Part shown: in pieces, positions 1 to 13,100 of the stretch
How positions within the stretch are numbered: position 1 is the first letter of the stretch
Layout: the number at the start of each line of letters is the position of its first letter
Translations under genes and position numbers: made by a program
Notes under the pieces: model-generated
Databases searched by the model: none
What the model was told of the DNA's origin: nothing
What the model saw: the letters and a program-made list of their open reading frames with translations, nothing else
From: Cyclina sinensis
Lineage: Eukaryota > Mollusca > Bivalvia > Venerida > Veneridae
Assembly (NCBI GenBank): GCA_012932295.1
Contig: JAAONU010000019.1
Span: 32,155,913 to 32,219,912, forward strand
Direction: 5' to 3'
Length of the DNA: 64,000 nt

Positions 1-954
1 TGTTTGACACCTGATAAATCTGATGCCGCTACAATCGAAAGAAGCATAAAAACGGACATTTTTATAAAGACAACAAAACAGTTATTTCTTTAAGATCCTT
101 TAAAATATTCACTTTAAACAATAATTTGTTTTAAGGACAATTTATAAAACAAAATTATTGATAGTAAAATAGAAGACTGTAGTGGAAGCGTCAGCGATGA
201 CAATATCTTTCAAACAGAGCCAAGTCTACTGCAGTGAACGAGTTCATTTCGCATATATTCACTGACAATTTTTGTTTGTGTGTAAGGTATTAGAGGACTG
301 CTAAGTTATCATCACTTGTGAGGTAATTGCATTTAAGTAGCTTTGTTTTAAAGTAAAAAATGAATTTAATCCCAAAACTGTAAATAGGAAAATGATTTAT
401 TATCATACAGTTTACAAAATCCAAAATTTCTATTTATCTGAATTGTTTCAGCAACGGCAGTTTTTGCAAAACCTTGCCAGATCAAGCCGAAGTTATAAAC
501 TGATTGTCCAGAAAGAACCGAATTTTCTCTGCGATGACAACATTCTCTTAATTTACCTTCCGAACACGTAATACATTTATTTTCACTCCTCATTAGAGCA
601 GTGAGAGATTTACATCAAAAAGTCATTTACTTTCTTTATTTCTACTTCCTGTCAACCTTATATTTAAATAATCTATATTAATATGTCATATCAAAACATC
701 TGAATTTTACATGAATATTGATGTTTGACAAGTCATACAAACATATAGTATGCCAGTTTTGACATAAATTTTGTGCCGTATTTTCCTGAAGGATAATCAT
801 AACATTATTTTACCGTTTAAAGGCAAACTAGTTCACAAAATACTTAGATAGTTCCGCTGGTTTGATGCTGATTACTTTATCATTTCCCCCACAGTATGAA
901 CCAATCAGATATATATAAATGATATAATTTATACATATAAAAATGTAACGCTAC
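1..954. other. Intron 10 of the receptor gene (partial), no exon recognised
   Basis: I searched the minus strand for M1, the pore loop and the SYTANLAAF-type M3 motif and found none. A 75-codon open frame at 366-593 has no hydrophobic segment or receptor motif and is not called. AT-rich, no repeat seen. Confidence 0.5.
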
Positions 955-1141
955 CAAGGAAGGCATATGGCGATATTGCTCCTTTCCGTATAGAAACCAT
1001 AATGGTGACGCCTGATTCAAGATAGGGGGTGGAGAAATCAATAACACCAAGTCTCATTTCATCAATGATAAAACTAGCAACAACCATATCTGCTGTCTCA
1101 TCTAGTAGCTCCTTAATCAGACCATTCCACTCCTTTGTTAC
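955..1141 (-). CDS. GRIN2-like: NMDA receptor exon 10: end of S1, pre-M1
   Basis: Acceptor CCTTATACAG, then GTA ACA AAG GAG TGG; probable donor CTTG/GTAGCG (GT at 954-953). 187 nt, phase 0 in, phase 1 out, residues 551-612. Encodes 'EWNGLIKELLDETADMVV', 'ASFIIDEMRLGVIDFSTPY' and 'ISPYAFL'. Ser573 and Arg580 match ligand-contacting Ser and Arg of S1; the position of the canonical Thr is Ile575. The donor is weaker than the others. Confidence 0.88.
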
Positions 1142-4100
1142 CTGTATAAGGTAAACATTAAAAACATAATGGCGTATTAAACTGTCTACTTGCTACTCAA
1201 ACATTATACAGAATATCTTCTAGTTAAGATGTTCGATATTGACCAATCATTTGTCTAGAGTAAGCCGTGCCCATAAAATGTAAAACGTCTAATGAAAAAA
1301 ATGCCGTCAACAAGAATAAATAGTCTTATTGTAAATAAGGAATCAAAACGACTTTAAAGATACAAGAAAACTGTGTGAATTATATCAAGAACAAACAGAA
1401 ATTTAAAGTAGGCAGAGATCTTATTTACCATGTTTCTGTCACAAGAACAGACAGTATGTAAATTAGTTTAGGTAGAATTGATACCATCATGTAATCATGT
1501 ATCATGTAATCATGTATCATGTAACTATGTAACATGTAATTATGTATCATGTAATCATGTATCATGTAATCATGTATCACTGTAATTATGTAACATGTAA
1601 TTATGTATCATGTAATCATGTATCATGTAATCATGTGTCATGTAATCATGTAACATGTAATTATGTATCATGTAATTATGTATCATGTAATCACGTGTCA
1701 TGTAATCATGTGTCATGTAATCATGTAACATGTAATTATGTATCATGTAATTATGTAATTATGTATCATGTAATCATGTAATCATGTATCATGTAATTAT
1801 GTATCATGTTATTATGTAACATGTAATTATGTATCATGTAATCATGTGTCATGTAATCATGTAACATGTAATTATGTATCATGTAATTATGTATCATGTA
1901 ATCATGTGTCATGTAATCATGTAACATGTAATTATGTATCATGTAATTATGTATCATGTAATTATGTGTCATGTAATCATGTGTCATGTAATTATGTGTC
2001 ATGTAATCATGTAACATGTAATTATGTATCATGTAATTATGTGTCATGTAATCATGTGTCATGTAATTATGTGTCATGTAACATGTAATTATGTATCATG
2101 TTATTATGTAACATGTAATTATGTATCATGTATTCATGTGTCATGTAATCATGTAACATGTTATTATGTATCATGTAATTATGTATCATGTAATCATGTG
2201 TCATGTAATCATGTAACATGTAATTATGTATCATGTAATTATGTATCATGTAATCATGTGTCATGTAATCATGTAACATGTAATTATGTATCATGTAATT
2301 ATGTATAATGTAATCATGTATCATGTAATCATGTTATTATGTAACATGTAATTATGTATCATGTAATAATGTAATCTTTGCGTATTCGATAAATGATCAT
2401 ACTTGGATTCTTCTAAGCCATTTCTTGACTTTGGGTACATGCAGAGATAAATAATGCAGAAGTATCATTTCTCATTAAAAATAATTATTTACATATCGTG
2501 TGACCGTATTTTTTAAGCAAAACAATGAAATAAAACGCACTCGAAAAAAACGTTTCTAGGCAAAATATCAAAGCAGAGAAAGCAGTATTGTAAAAAGTCA
2601 AAGGACTGTACTATTTTTTCCTGTTTTAAGCGTTCGGAATAATAACTTGTACTCACGGGATCTCTAATTCCCCACTGTCCGTCTGGAACCTCGTACAAGA
2701 CAAACTCAAAGTTAAGTCTTTCGGCAAGTGTCAGTAATATCTCCACACACATCCCTGTACAGCAATAACTCACTGTCCCGTTAACAAAGGTTGCGTTTCT
2801 TGTTAAATACACCAGAAACATTTTACAAACAAAATATAAATTGAATCATTCTAAAACTTACTTTTTAACAGTTAATAATAATAATAATAATGATAATAAT
2901 GTTTTAATTTAAAGTGAAAATAACTTTTATCAACACTGGAAAATTGCTTAAGGAAAACATGCATTTACACAAGCATAACAAATATAACCCTGAACATGAT
3001 ATTCTCGAGAAAAAGAAACTACAGAAATCAAGAAGTTTTACTACGATTAAATATTGAAAGATCAATATAAACCAACAGCAGATTACCTTAGCTTAGGTTT
3101 GATTACGTAGCTATTATCAACATAAACCAACAGCAGATTACCTTAGCTTAGGTTTGATTACGTAGCTATTATCAACATAAACCAACAGCAGATTACCTTA
3201 GCTTAGGTTTGATTACGTAGCTATTACCTTTCAGCTGTTTTTGCGTTAACAAGACACGGTATCTGATGATGACCGCAAGCTCCATCTTGCTCGGGAGGTA
3301 GAAAGATCATAAATGGCTCCTCCTGTTTGGTTGCTATGTGAAAGAATCGCTTCTCTGGTCTTCCCTTCGGAGGAGTTGGCAGCCGACCTGGCCACACGAT
3401 CTCATCTATGTCGAGACTGAGGTTTATTTCTGTACCTTCAACTTTAGGGTGGATATGCCCAACCTGCAAAAATAGTTTGATAAGTAATTGTTTGAACTTA
3501 GTCATAAACAAAAATTACTTTTATTTTATTTAAAAATTAGTAGAAAAATATCTAGACGGAGAAAAGATTTCTGTTGTTGTAGAATACATTCACTTGTCTT
3601 CAGCTTTACTCTTTAAAAATAATCCTGTTAACGAGAAAAGTATATTGAATATATTTTAAACAGAAAGAAAACTTTGTTAATGATAACGTGACACAAGCTA
3701 GAAAAGAATGCCGACACTTGTGATAGTTTAGGCGACAGTTTTAGAGAATGATAACGTTATAAGCTGCTATTCACCAAATAAACTAGAAAACCCTTCTAAA
3801 CATCAAATGCTCTTGATACTTAATAGAATAAACTCAATAAAGCTAAACAATTAAAGAAGCAATATGTGGATGTGACATCTAAAATAGCACTTATAATAAC
3901 AAAATGATAAAATAAAATGAAATAAAATGAAATAAAATAAAATAAAATAAAATAAATAAATAAATAGATAAATAAATAAAGTAGATTTATATTTTCAAAA
4001 AAATACCAACTTCCTAGTTAGTTTTGTGTTTTACACCACAGGTAAATAAAGTTCACGTCATCTCAACTTGAGAGAGAACCTTAAAAGCGTTCCAAATTTG

Positions 4101-7100
4101 AAATTACATAATTATTTTTTCCATTAGACGAATTTCATGCATTGTCCTTTCATACTGTTGCAATATCAGTAGCACAGCTGACGTTCAATCGACGTTGAGA
4201 GAACTATATAATTACCTTGTCCCATTGTTTCAGTCTGAAACGTCTGGAGGTCAAACGTTTAGATTGTGCCTCACGGACGTTGACAGAACAATATAATTAC
4301 CTTGTCCCATTGTTTAAGTCTGAAACGTCTGGAAGTCAAACGTTTAGATTGTGCCTCACGGACGTTGACAGAACAATATAATTACCTTGTCCCATTGTTT
4401 CAGTCTGAAACGTCTGGAAGTCAAACGTTTAGATTGTGCCTCACGGACGTTGAGAGAACTGTATAATTACCTTGTCCCATTGTTTCAGTCTGAAACGTCT
4501 GGAAGTCAAACGTTTAGATTGTGCCTCACGGACGTTGAGAGAACTATATAATTACCTTGTCCCATTGTTTCAGTCTGAAACGTCTGGAGGTCAAACGTTT
4601 AGATTGTGCCTCACGGACGTTGAGAGAACTATATAATTACCTTGTCCCATTGTTTCAGTCTGAAACGTCTGGAGGTCAAACGTTTAGATTGTGCCTCACG
4701 GACGTTGACAGAACAATATAATTACCTTGTCCCATTGTTTCAGTCTGAAACGTCTGGAAGTCAAACGTTTAGATTGTGCCTCACGGACGTTGAGAGAACT
4801 ATATAATTACCTTGTCCCATTGTTTCAGTCTGAAACGTCTGGAGGTCAAACGTTTAGATTGTGCCTCACGGACGTTGACAGAACAATATAATTACCTTGT
4901 CCCATTGTTTCAGTCTGAAACGTCTGGAAGTCAAACGTTTAGATTGTGCCTCACGGACGTTGACAGAACAATATAATTACCTTGTCCCATTGTTTCAGTC
5001 TGAAACGTCTGGAAGTCAAACGTTTAGATTGTGCCTCACGAACGTTGAGAGAACTATATAATTACCTTGTCCCATTGTTTCAGTCTGAAACGTCTGTAGG
5101 TCAAACGTTTAGATTGTGCCTCACGAACGTTGACAGAACAATATAATTACCTTGTCCCATTGTTTCAGTCTGAAACGTCTGGAGGTCAAACGTTTAGATT
5201 GTGCCTCACGGACGTTGACAGAACAATATAATTACCTTGTCCCATTGTTTCAGTCTGAAACGTCTGGAGGTCAAACGTTTAGATTGTGCCTCACGGACGT
5301 TGACAGAACAATATAATTACCTTGTCCCATTGTTTCAGTCTGAAACGTCTGGAAGTCAAACGTTTAGATTGTGCCTCACGGACGTTGAGAGAACTGTATA
5401 ATTACCTTGTCCCATTGTTTCAGTCTGAAACGTCTGGAAGTCAAACGTTTAGATTGTGCCTCACGAACGTTGAGAGAACTATATAATTACCTTGTCCCAT
5501 TGTTTCAGTCTGAAACGTCTGGAAGTCAAACGTTTAGATTGTGCCTCACGGACGTTGAGAGAACTGTATAATTACCTTGTCCCATTGTTTCAGTCTGAAA
5601 CGTCTGGAGGTCAAACGTTTAGATTGTGCCTCACGAACGTTGAGAGAACTATATAATTACCTTGTCCCATTGTTTCAGTCTGAAACGTCTGGAAGTCAAA
5701 CGTTTAGATTGTGCCTCACGGACGTTGACAGAACAATATAATTACCTTGTCCCATTGTTTCAGTCTGAAACGTCTGGAAGTCAAACGTTTAGATTGTGCC
5801 TCACGGACGTTGAGAGAACTGTATAATTACCTTGTCCCATTGTTTCAGTCTGTAACGTCTGGAGGTCAAACGTTTAGATTGTGCCTCACGGACGTTGAGA
5901 GAACTATATAATTACCTTGTCCCATTGTTTCAGCCTGAAACGTCTGGAAGTCAAACGTTTAGACTGTGCCTCACGGACGTTGAGCAGATTCAGTTCCACG
6001 TGCTCAACCACACCATCTTCTGTGAATGTTACAGGAACGCTATTATCAGGTGCGCTGAAGCGTGACCGAGGTCTAGAAGTGGACGATGAGTCTAGCTTTA
6101 TGTTCTTCATCGCACTGAAAACATCTCAAGATATTACAACTGTAATTTTTTTCCATTCCATTGTGCCCTTTTGATAACTTTAGTTTACAATGTGATATTT
6201 AAAAGTTAAATTCGGCTATAAATGACTGACGTATAACATGACAGACTGATCACTATCAATATGCTGTGTATCTTTTAGATTCATTTATCTGGACTATTAT
6301 GTAAAAAATATACATTTTTAGTTAAATAATAATACTTCGTCTTATATCAATGACTTGTAAAAAAATACGACTTTTAAAACCTGTATAACATTTTCCCGTC
6401 TATCCATCTGCTAAATGAACTACCATCATAACAGGAGTAATTCGGATAGAACTGGTGACTACTCATCCCGGACATCAGTAATGTTTTCAGCGTCTCGCTG
6501 TAAATCTTTAGGGCTGTTTCAATGGCCTCTTCTACTTTTTCTTCTGATCGGTTCTGACTGACAGCTATGAAGACAACGGTTATATAGTATCAAAATCTGT
6601 TCTTGTTTTTATCACTGACCTATAAATGTGTGAAACAACAAAGCTCTGTTTTCCGTGTATTCATCGTAATTATAACAAGTCCTTACAAATTAGGTCAAAC
6701 AGGTCAGTTTCTTTCAAAGTTATACATGCACGTTTGACAACAACTTTCAGTGGCACTATTACGATTTTATTCTTTTATTTTTTTTCATTTTGTATCTACG
6801 AGCGCGATGGAATGAGACTCATTTGAAATACCTATGTTTATGTAGTTACTCAGAGAAGCCGGGGTAAACGATGTTGTTTAATTTTTTTATGCTGGTAAAA
6901 ATTAAGTATTATTTCCGTCTAATAGAACAAAGCAAGCAAAGTACAGATTATGTTACATGAATTATATCCGTTTATTGCAGTAACAGAGAAAATTCTGATT
7001 AAAATCTAACCTAACAGTCCTTCAGGAAAAGACGTTACCGGGGTGACGTCAACGTCTCCTATGCTTGATGACGTCAAGATCCAAGCGAACGTTGATCCAA

Positions 7101-10100
7101 CAAGATTCAACTCTTTGTCAGCAATATCTATAATGTTTTGAGCATCACTGCTTCTGTAAAAAAGTAATATTTCTCCAAAAAATAAGAAGAGAATAGGATT
7201 AAATTATTTAGCAAAATAGCATGGCGTTAATAATCAATTCTAATGTTTAAATTGTGACTTTTGCTTGTAGAAAATCATCTGCTCTTGAAAGCTAATCTTA
7301 ACCGTTTATTTTGGTTTCATTTTAATAAATTCAGTATCACTGTATATAATGTCAATGTTTCGATAATTGCAGATGAATGATTATCTCAGAAACCTCGGAT
7401 CTGTTTACTGACGAAAGCTTTCATCCGTCTATATGTATGTGACACAGTTCTTGCAGTTGAAGATAGTTTTGTTGTTCCCTTTTACTACAACACTGTTACC
7501 GATGTTTTGGTGCAAAATGTATCCTTAGTGTCAAATGAAATATGCGACCAGAGTTACGTGGGAAAGAAGTCATACAGATATCTATTAATGACAAGATCAT
7601 ATTGTCTCCAGATATATAGTCTCCAGGAGGTTTAGCGATTAATAGGAATTTCTTAGCTGATCTTGTTTTCATGCCCATCAGCGTTTATTGCCCTTAAGCT
7701 ATTAGTTAGGGAATTATATTGAGAATAAAAAGATTTAGAAATGAACTAACATTTTAGAATTAAACCAAAACCATATAAATCAGGGCTCTGGGTCAGAATT
7801 GGCCCCACCAGACGGGTCACTTTGCATAGAATTTCATAGAAAAACTTTCAAAAATCTTCTTAGATAGTCGGTTTGTAGTATGATTTAGTGGACCTCTACC
7901 AAATCATATAAATCACGATTCCTGTGTCAGAATTGGTCACACCTGATGGACACTTCATTCTGCATAGACTTTTATATGTAAAGCTTTAAAAGTCTTCTCT
8001 TCTGAAGTCTTAAGGCCTATTACAATATAACTTCACAGGAATGATTTTTGGATGGTCTCCTTTCAAAATTATATAAAAAATGAAATTTCATGGAGCACTT
8101 TCAAAGCCCTTTTTCAGAATCTCATGGACCAATTTGAAAACAATTTGGCACAAATGTTCGTTGGGTGACCCTCTATGTAACTCTGAATATTATTGCGATC
8201 CGTGAAAAAACATGGTCGCTTTCAATTTAGAAATAATTTGGCACAAAAATGAAATTCCCTAGAAGACTTTCGAAGCCCTTCTTCAGATACCCATAGTCCA
8301 ATTTAAAAAATAATTTGGCAAAAATGTTGTTTGGGTGACCCTCTTTACATGTATAAATTGTGAAATTTATAGCAATCCGGGGCAGGGCTTATTTTTATTA
8401 TATGTATATACAGCAAAATTTTAAAAATATTTTCTTTGAAACTGCAGGTCAAGTTTAAAAATAACTTGGCACAAATGTTCTTTCGGTGACTCTTTATACA
8501 AATTGTGAATTTTTTTGCGATTCATGAAAAACATGGCCAACTATGCCGGGGCTTATTTTCCTTTATGTCTTTATGGTACAACTTCAAAAATCTTATTTTA
8601 CCTCCGCCAGACTTTCTTTGCGGGGTATATAGGAGTAATTTTACGGTTAGTGGGTTGGTCGGTTTGCTGAAGAAATCTCGTGACGCAAACTACTTCCACA
8701 TTTCTAGGACAGTCGATTTGAAACTTGGTGTGAATGTTCATCAGTAAGTGTACATGTGCACGACGTATTTTTTACGCACATCAATGCCCGCCCTGTTCTT
8801 CTGCAGCCTATAATAGCAGTATTTTGTGACGCAAACTTGTTCACATCTGTAAGTCTATCGATTTGAAACTTGGTGTGCAAGATCAGCAAGTGAGGATATG
8901 CATGACTTGTTTCCATTTTCCACTGACAAGGCGGTACTGCGGGGGTATTAATCTCATCCAGTGATAACTCTTGATCTGAGATACCACTGGTCGGATTTGA
9001 AATGTCCTTTGCTTGACCCTCTTTATAAATTGTGAAATACGTAGGGATCCGTGAAAAAATGTGCCTGCACGAAGCCAGAGCATTGTTTGATAGTCCCTTT
9101 TCAGGTGAGCGACCAGGGACCATTTGGTCTTCTTGTCTTTAAACTGGACAGTCTGTCTAAGCTATCTATTCAAAATATTTACTAAAAACCTAGTATTAAG
9201 TTCAAACCTAGCTTAAACACATAGTCTTTAATAGAGCTCACACCGGCACAAACAGTAACAAAGTATGAAATATATCAAATGAAAGGCAAATGTTAATTAT
9301 AACATAAAATACAAGTACAGACAACAGTTTTCTGATCACTAATACGATAGAATTACCGCTAAATCTTGAACATTCAAAACTGTGTCTGATATTCAAGAAA
9401 CAGTTGCCGACCACATGGTATAATTCAATTCTGTCAGACATAAAACATGCAAATAAACTACTCATCATGTTTGTTTTTATTAAAATTTCGTTTTAGAAGG
9501 CAGGTCAATGTGAAAAACTTTGCTAATACTAATGATTAGCAATTTAAAAAGTCAACCAAATCAGAAGTGATATATTTGCCACTTAGTTTTGTCAAATCTT
9601 TTTGAAAGTTCCCTTTTTCGTGTATCATTATTCAGGTACAAACTTCCATGGTATTTTTTCTTACAAGTTTAAAATGTGTAGGCAGGAATACAAAAGAACT
9701 AAACTCTAATCTAATCATAAGAAAAAAATATTCGGTAAAAAAATAGAGATTTTTTTAGAATGCTTTATCAGCGTTATCTGTTCTTAAGTTTAGAGCATTG
9801 TAAGAACAAACTAACAGTCGGAAAAATAAAGATTTTTTGAATGATTTATCAGCGTTAGATGTGTTCTTTAAGTTTAGAGCATTGTAAGAACAAACTAACA
9901 GTCGGAAAAATAAATAAAGATTTTTTGAATGATTTATCAGCGTTAGATGTGTTCTTTAAGTTTAGAGCATTGTAAGAACAAACTAACAGTCGGAAAAATA
10001 AATAAAGATTTTTTTAATGATTTATCAGCGTTAGATATGTTCTTTAAGTTTAGAGCATTGTAAGAACAAACTAACAGTCGGAAAAATAAATAAAGATTTT

Positions 10101-13100
10101 TTGAATGATTTATCAGCGTTCTCTTTCTCTTTCTTTGGTTCTCTAAATACCTTTCTGGCAGGCTGCAACGTGATGTTCTCCCAGAAGCAGTTTCCCAGTG
10201 GTTAGAAATTAAAGCGGGAGTTCCTCAAGGGTCTATCTTAGGCCCTCTATTATTTCTGATCTTCATTAATGACATTGTAGCAGACATTAATTCTTCGATT
10301 AATCTGTTTGCTGACGATACAAGCTTGTATGTTGTAGTCCAAGATCCCAATATTGCTGCTAACCAACTTCAAACAGATATTGATAAGATCTCCTCCTGGG
10401 CTGATAAGTGGCTTGTAACATTTAATCCAGCTGTATAACATCCTTTTATTATAAATCATTTCTTCCAACTTCTATACGTGAATGGAATACCCTCCCCTTA
10501 GAAACCAGAAATGCACAATCACTGACAACTTTCAAGTTTCAATTAGATCCTAACAGAAATCGTTTACCTAAACACTATCTTTATGGAACAAGAAAACTTC
10601 AAGTACTACATACACGATTACGTACTAAATGCAGTTCACTAAACTATCACTTGTATCTTTGCAATATTTCTCCGACAGCTCTATGTAATTGTGGACAAAT
10701 AGAGTCAAATTATCATTTCTTCTTCGAGTGTCGACTTTTTCAAAATATCCGCAATATATTACTTGCCAAGCTTCATAATTTTGAAGTTAAAATAAGTCTA
10801 CTCCTTCTTGGAGATCCAACCCTCTCTGATCAAGATAACATCTTTATTTTTAAACAGGTTCAGTATTATATACATAATAGTAAAAGATGTACATAACCTT
10901 TAATACATATTTGAGACGTTTCTTTCTCTCTACCTCTACCGCATCTCTCTTTCTTGTTTATCGTTCTAATCTATTCATTATTTTCATTTATGATTACTTA
11001 CCAGTTTTCTTTTCAAACTCACTTTTTGTTTATTTATTTTTTTCTGAGTCCATAAAACACAATTCTGACCCAAATTCTACATGTTATTTATTATAGAGTG
11101 TAAAATGTCTAGGAAATTTTGACAGGGAGAAGAATTATAAAAGACAGTATTGTCTTTCATTTTTATTCTTTTCCTTTTAGATATATATATTAGTTATCTT
11201 AGTATGTGTAATTTGTATATATTTGGGAATAAAATATGTTTAAACTAAAATTTAAACTATCAGCGTTAGATCTGTTCTTTAAGTAAGTTTAGAGCATTGT
11301 AAGAACAAACTAACAGTCGGAAAAATAAATAAAGATTTTTTGAATGATTTATCAGCGTTAGGTCTGTTCTTTAAGTTTAGAGCATTGTAAGAAAATGAGT
11401 CAGGCGTCAGTCGTCCGTAAGATGGCGTATAATGGAGTCAAGTTCTCCTTACTTTGCATGGAGTAATATTATCCGGCTCCGTGCCTTCACTAGTTTAAGA
11501 AGCTGCTCTTTTATGTATGCAGTCTGGATTTCTGTCAGGAAATATTCTGCCTCGATACCATCCAGAACAACTGTAGCGATGTTTGTAAACCTGTGAAATA
11601 GCAATATAGTGAATGGCAAAAGCCAGACGTTTTTTTTTCTACAAAGAATGAATGTTCGGATCATGCGATCATAAATCAAACAAAGTCTGCTGTAAACTTG
11701 AAGCATGGCCTATACTCTTGCAACAATTTCCATACAGCGACATGCAAAACGTGAATTAAGTTTTTAAGGAATTTTTCAGGAAAATACAAATTTACTATAT
11801 TTCCTTGTAAAATGAATGGCAATGAACCCTGTATCAAACGAATTTAGCCTTCTGACATCGTCTGTTGTAGAAACTATGCCCCTTAATCATTCGTTAACAT
11901 TTAAAGGACTTCCTCTTTGAATCAGTGAAAAGATGACTAGTAGGACCGGAAGTTTGACCCTTTCCATTACAAAGAAAAATGTGATAACAGACATTTGTGA
12001 AAGACTTTGGAAAATAAGTCTTCACTGACTGACAATGTTTTTATACACTGGCCTGATTTTGATGAAGTTCACAAGAGCTACAAAAGCTCAACTGTTAGAA
12101 AAGTAACATTTCAATTGACTACAGATCAAAGTACTCTCAAGTCTGAAAAAACATAATACATGTAATGCTTCTCATATTTCTTTTAACGAGGGTGCGACTT
12201 TAGTATTATCAGTCATCACTGTTTGGTGTTAACATTTACAAATTCCACTGAATGTAATCTAGTTATGCAGAGACAATCCTTTTCTTATATAGAGGTCTTG
12301 TAACGTTTCCAATGAAGTGTATTAGAACATAGGCAGAAGAACTTCATCAATATTTCCGAAAGTACATATCTCTTTTATTACTCACACATCAGACAATGCC
12401 ATTTCTTTTTACAATATCAAACTTTTTATGACAGACGGAAGCTAATAATGCCTAATAATAAGTAAGCATTGAACAAAACACATCCAGACACATCATAAAA
12501 GGCTCGTAACGATTGTCCCTGTCCTATTAACGGTAAGCAATCGTCAGTTCTCATAGAGCAAAAGCCAATACTAGTGAACAATATTAGACTAATATGAAAT
12601 ATTACAGAATATAACTCTGTGAAGATATACTTTCTCTTTGATAGTCAACATTTCACTGAAACATATCTTAAATACTTTGAAAGTAAGTACTATGAATTTG
12701 TAGCGACTTGCGTCTTGAAAATGTAATGTTTCAAACTAACTTAGAAATTGTTCAAATATCTTTTTTCTCTCTGTGTCTGTAACTTTTCAGGAACAATAAC
12801 AAACAACAGTCCTCTTACCTAGGTATAGTAAGGTAGCCCTGTCGAATGCTCGTCCTGTTCACCATGAGTCGCATACAATGTATAAAATCATCACCTTCAA
12901 ATACATGCAAACATCTTTAAATATTTAGTTATAAATACATTTACTAGTATATATTACCCATTAGCTTTAAAAATGTTTTCTGCAAGACAAAAAAGTTCCA
13001 GGGGATGGGGACACGCAAATGCTCTTGCTTAGTGGGAAAGGTTTTAAATGTCAGGTTTCTGGTCGCTATTTAGCTACACAGTATACCAGGATTATAATAA

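Noticed and set aside
1..38. Minus-strand AG acceptor-like site followed by AASDLSGVK, recalling the start of S2 (LSGxxD) in NMDA receptors.
   Set aside because: Phase would fit exon 10, but M1-M3 is not found between 39 and 954, so it would need a receptor without a pore. Too short to judge.
366..593. 75-codon minus-strand open frame inside the receptor intron.
   Set aside because: No membrane segment or receptor motif, wrong place for the pore exons; likely chance.
1542..2324. Several 79-103 codon frames on both strands.
   Set aside because: Produced by the 15-bp minisatellite.
8704..9123. 139-codon minus-strand frame.
   Set aside because: Lies in a degenerate interspersed element, with no domain and no splice context.
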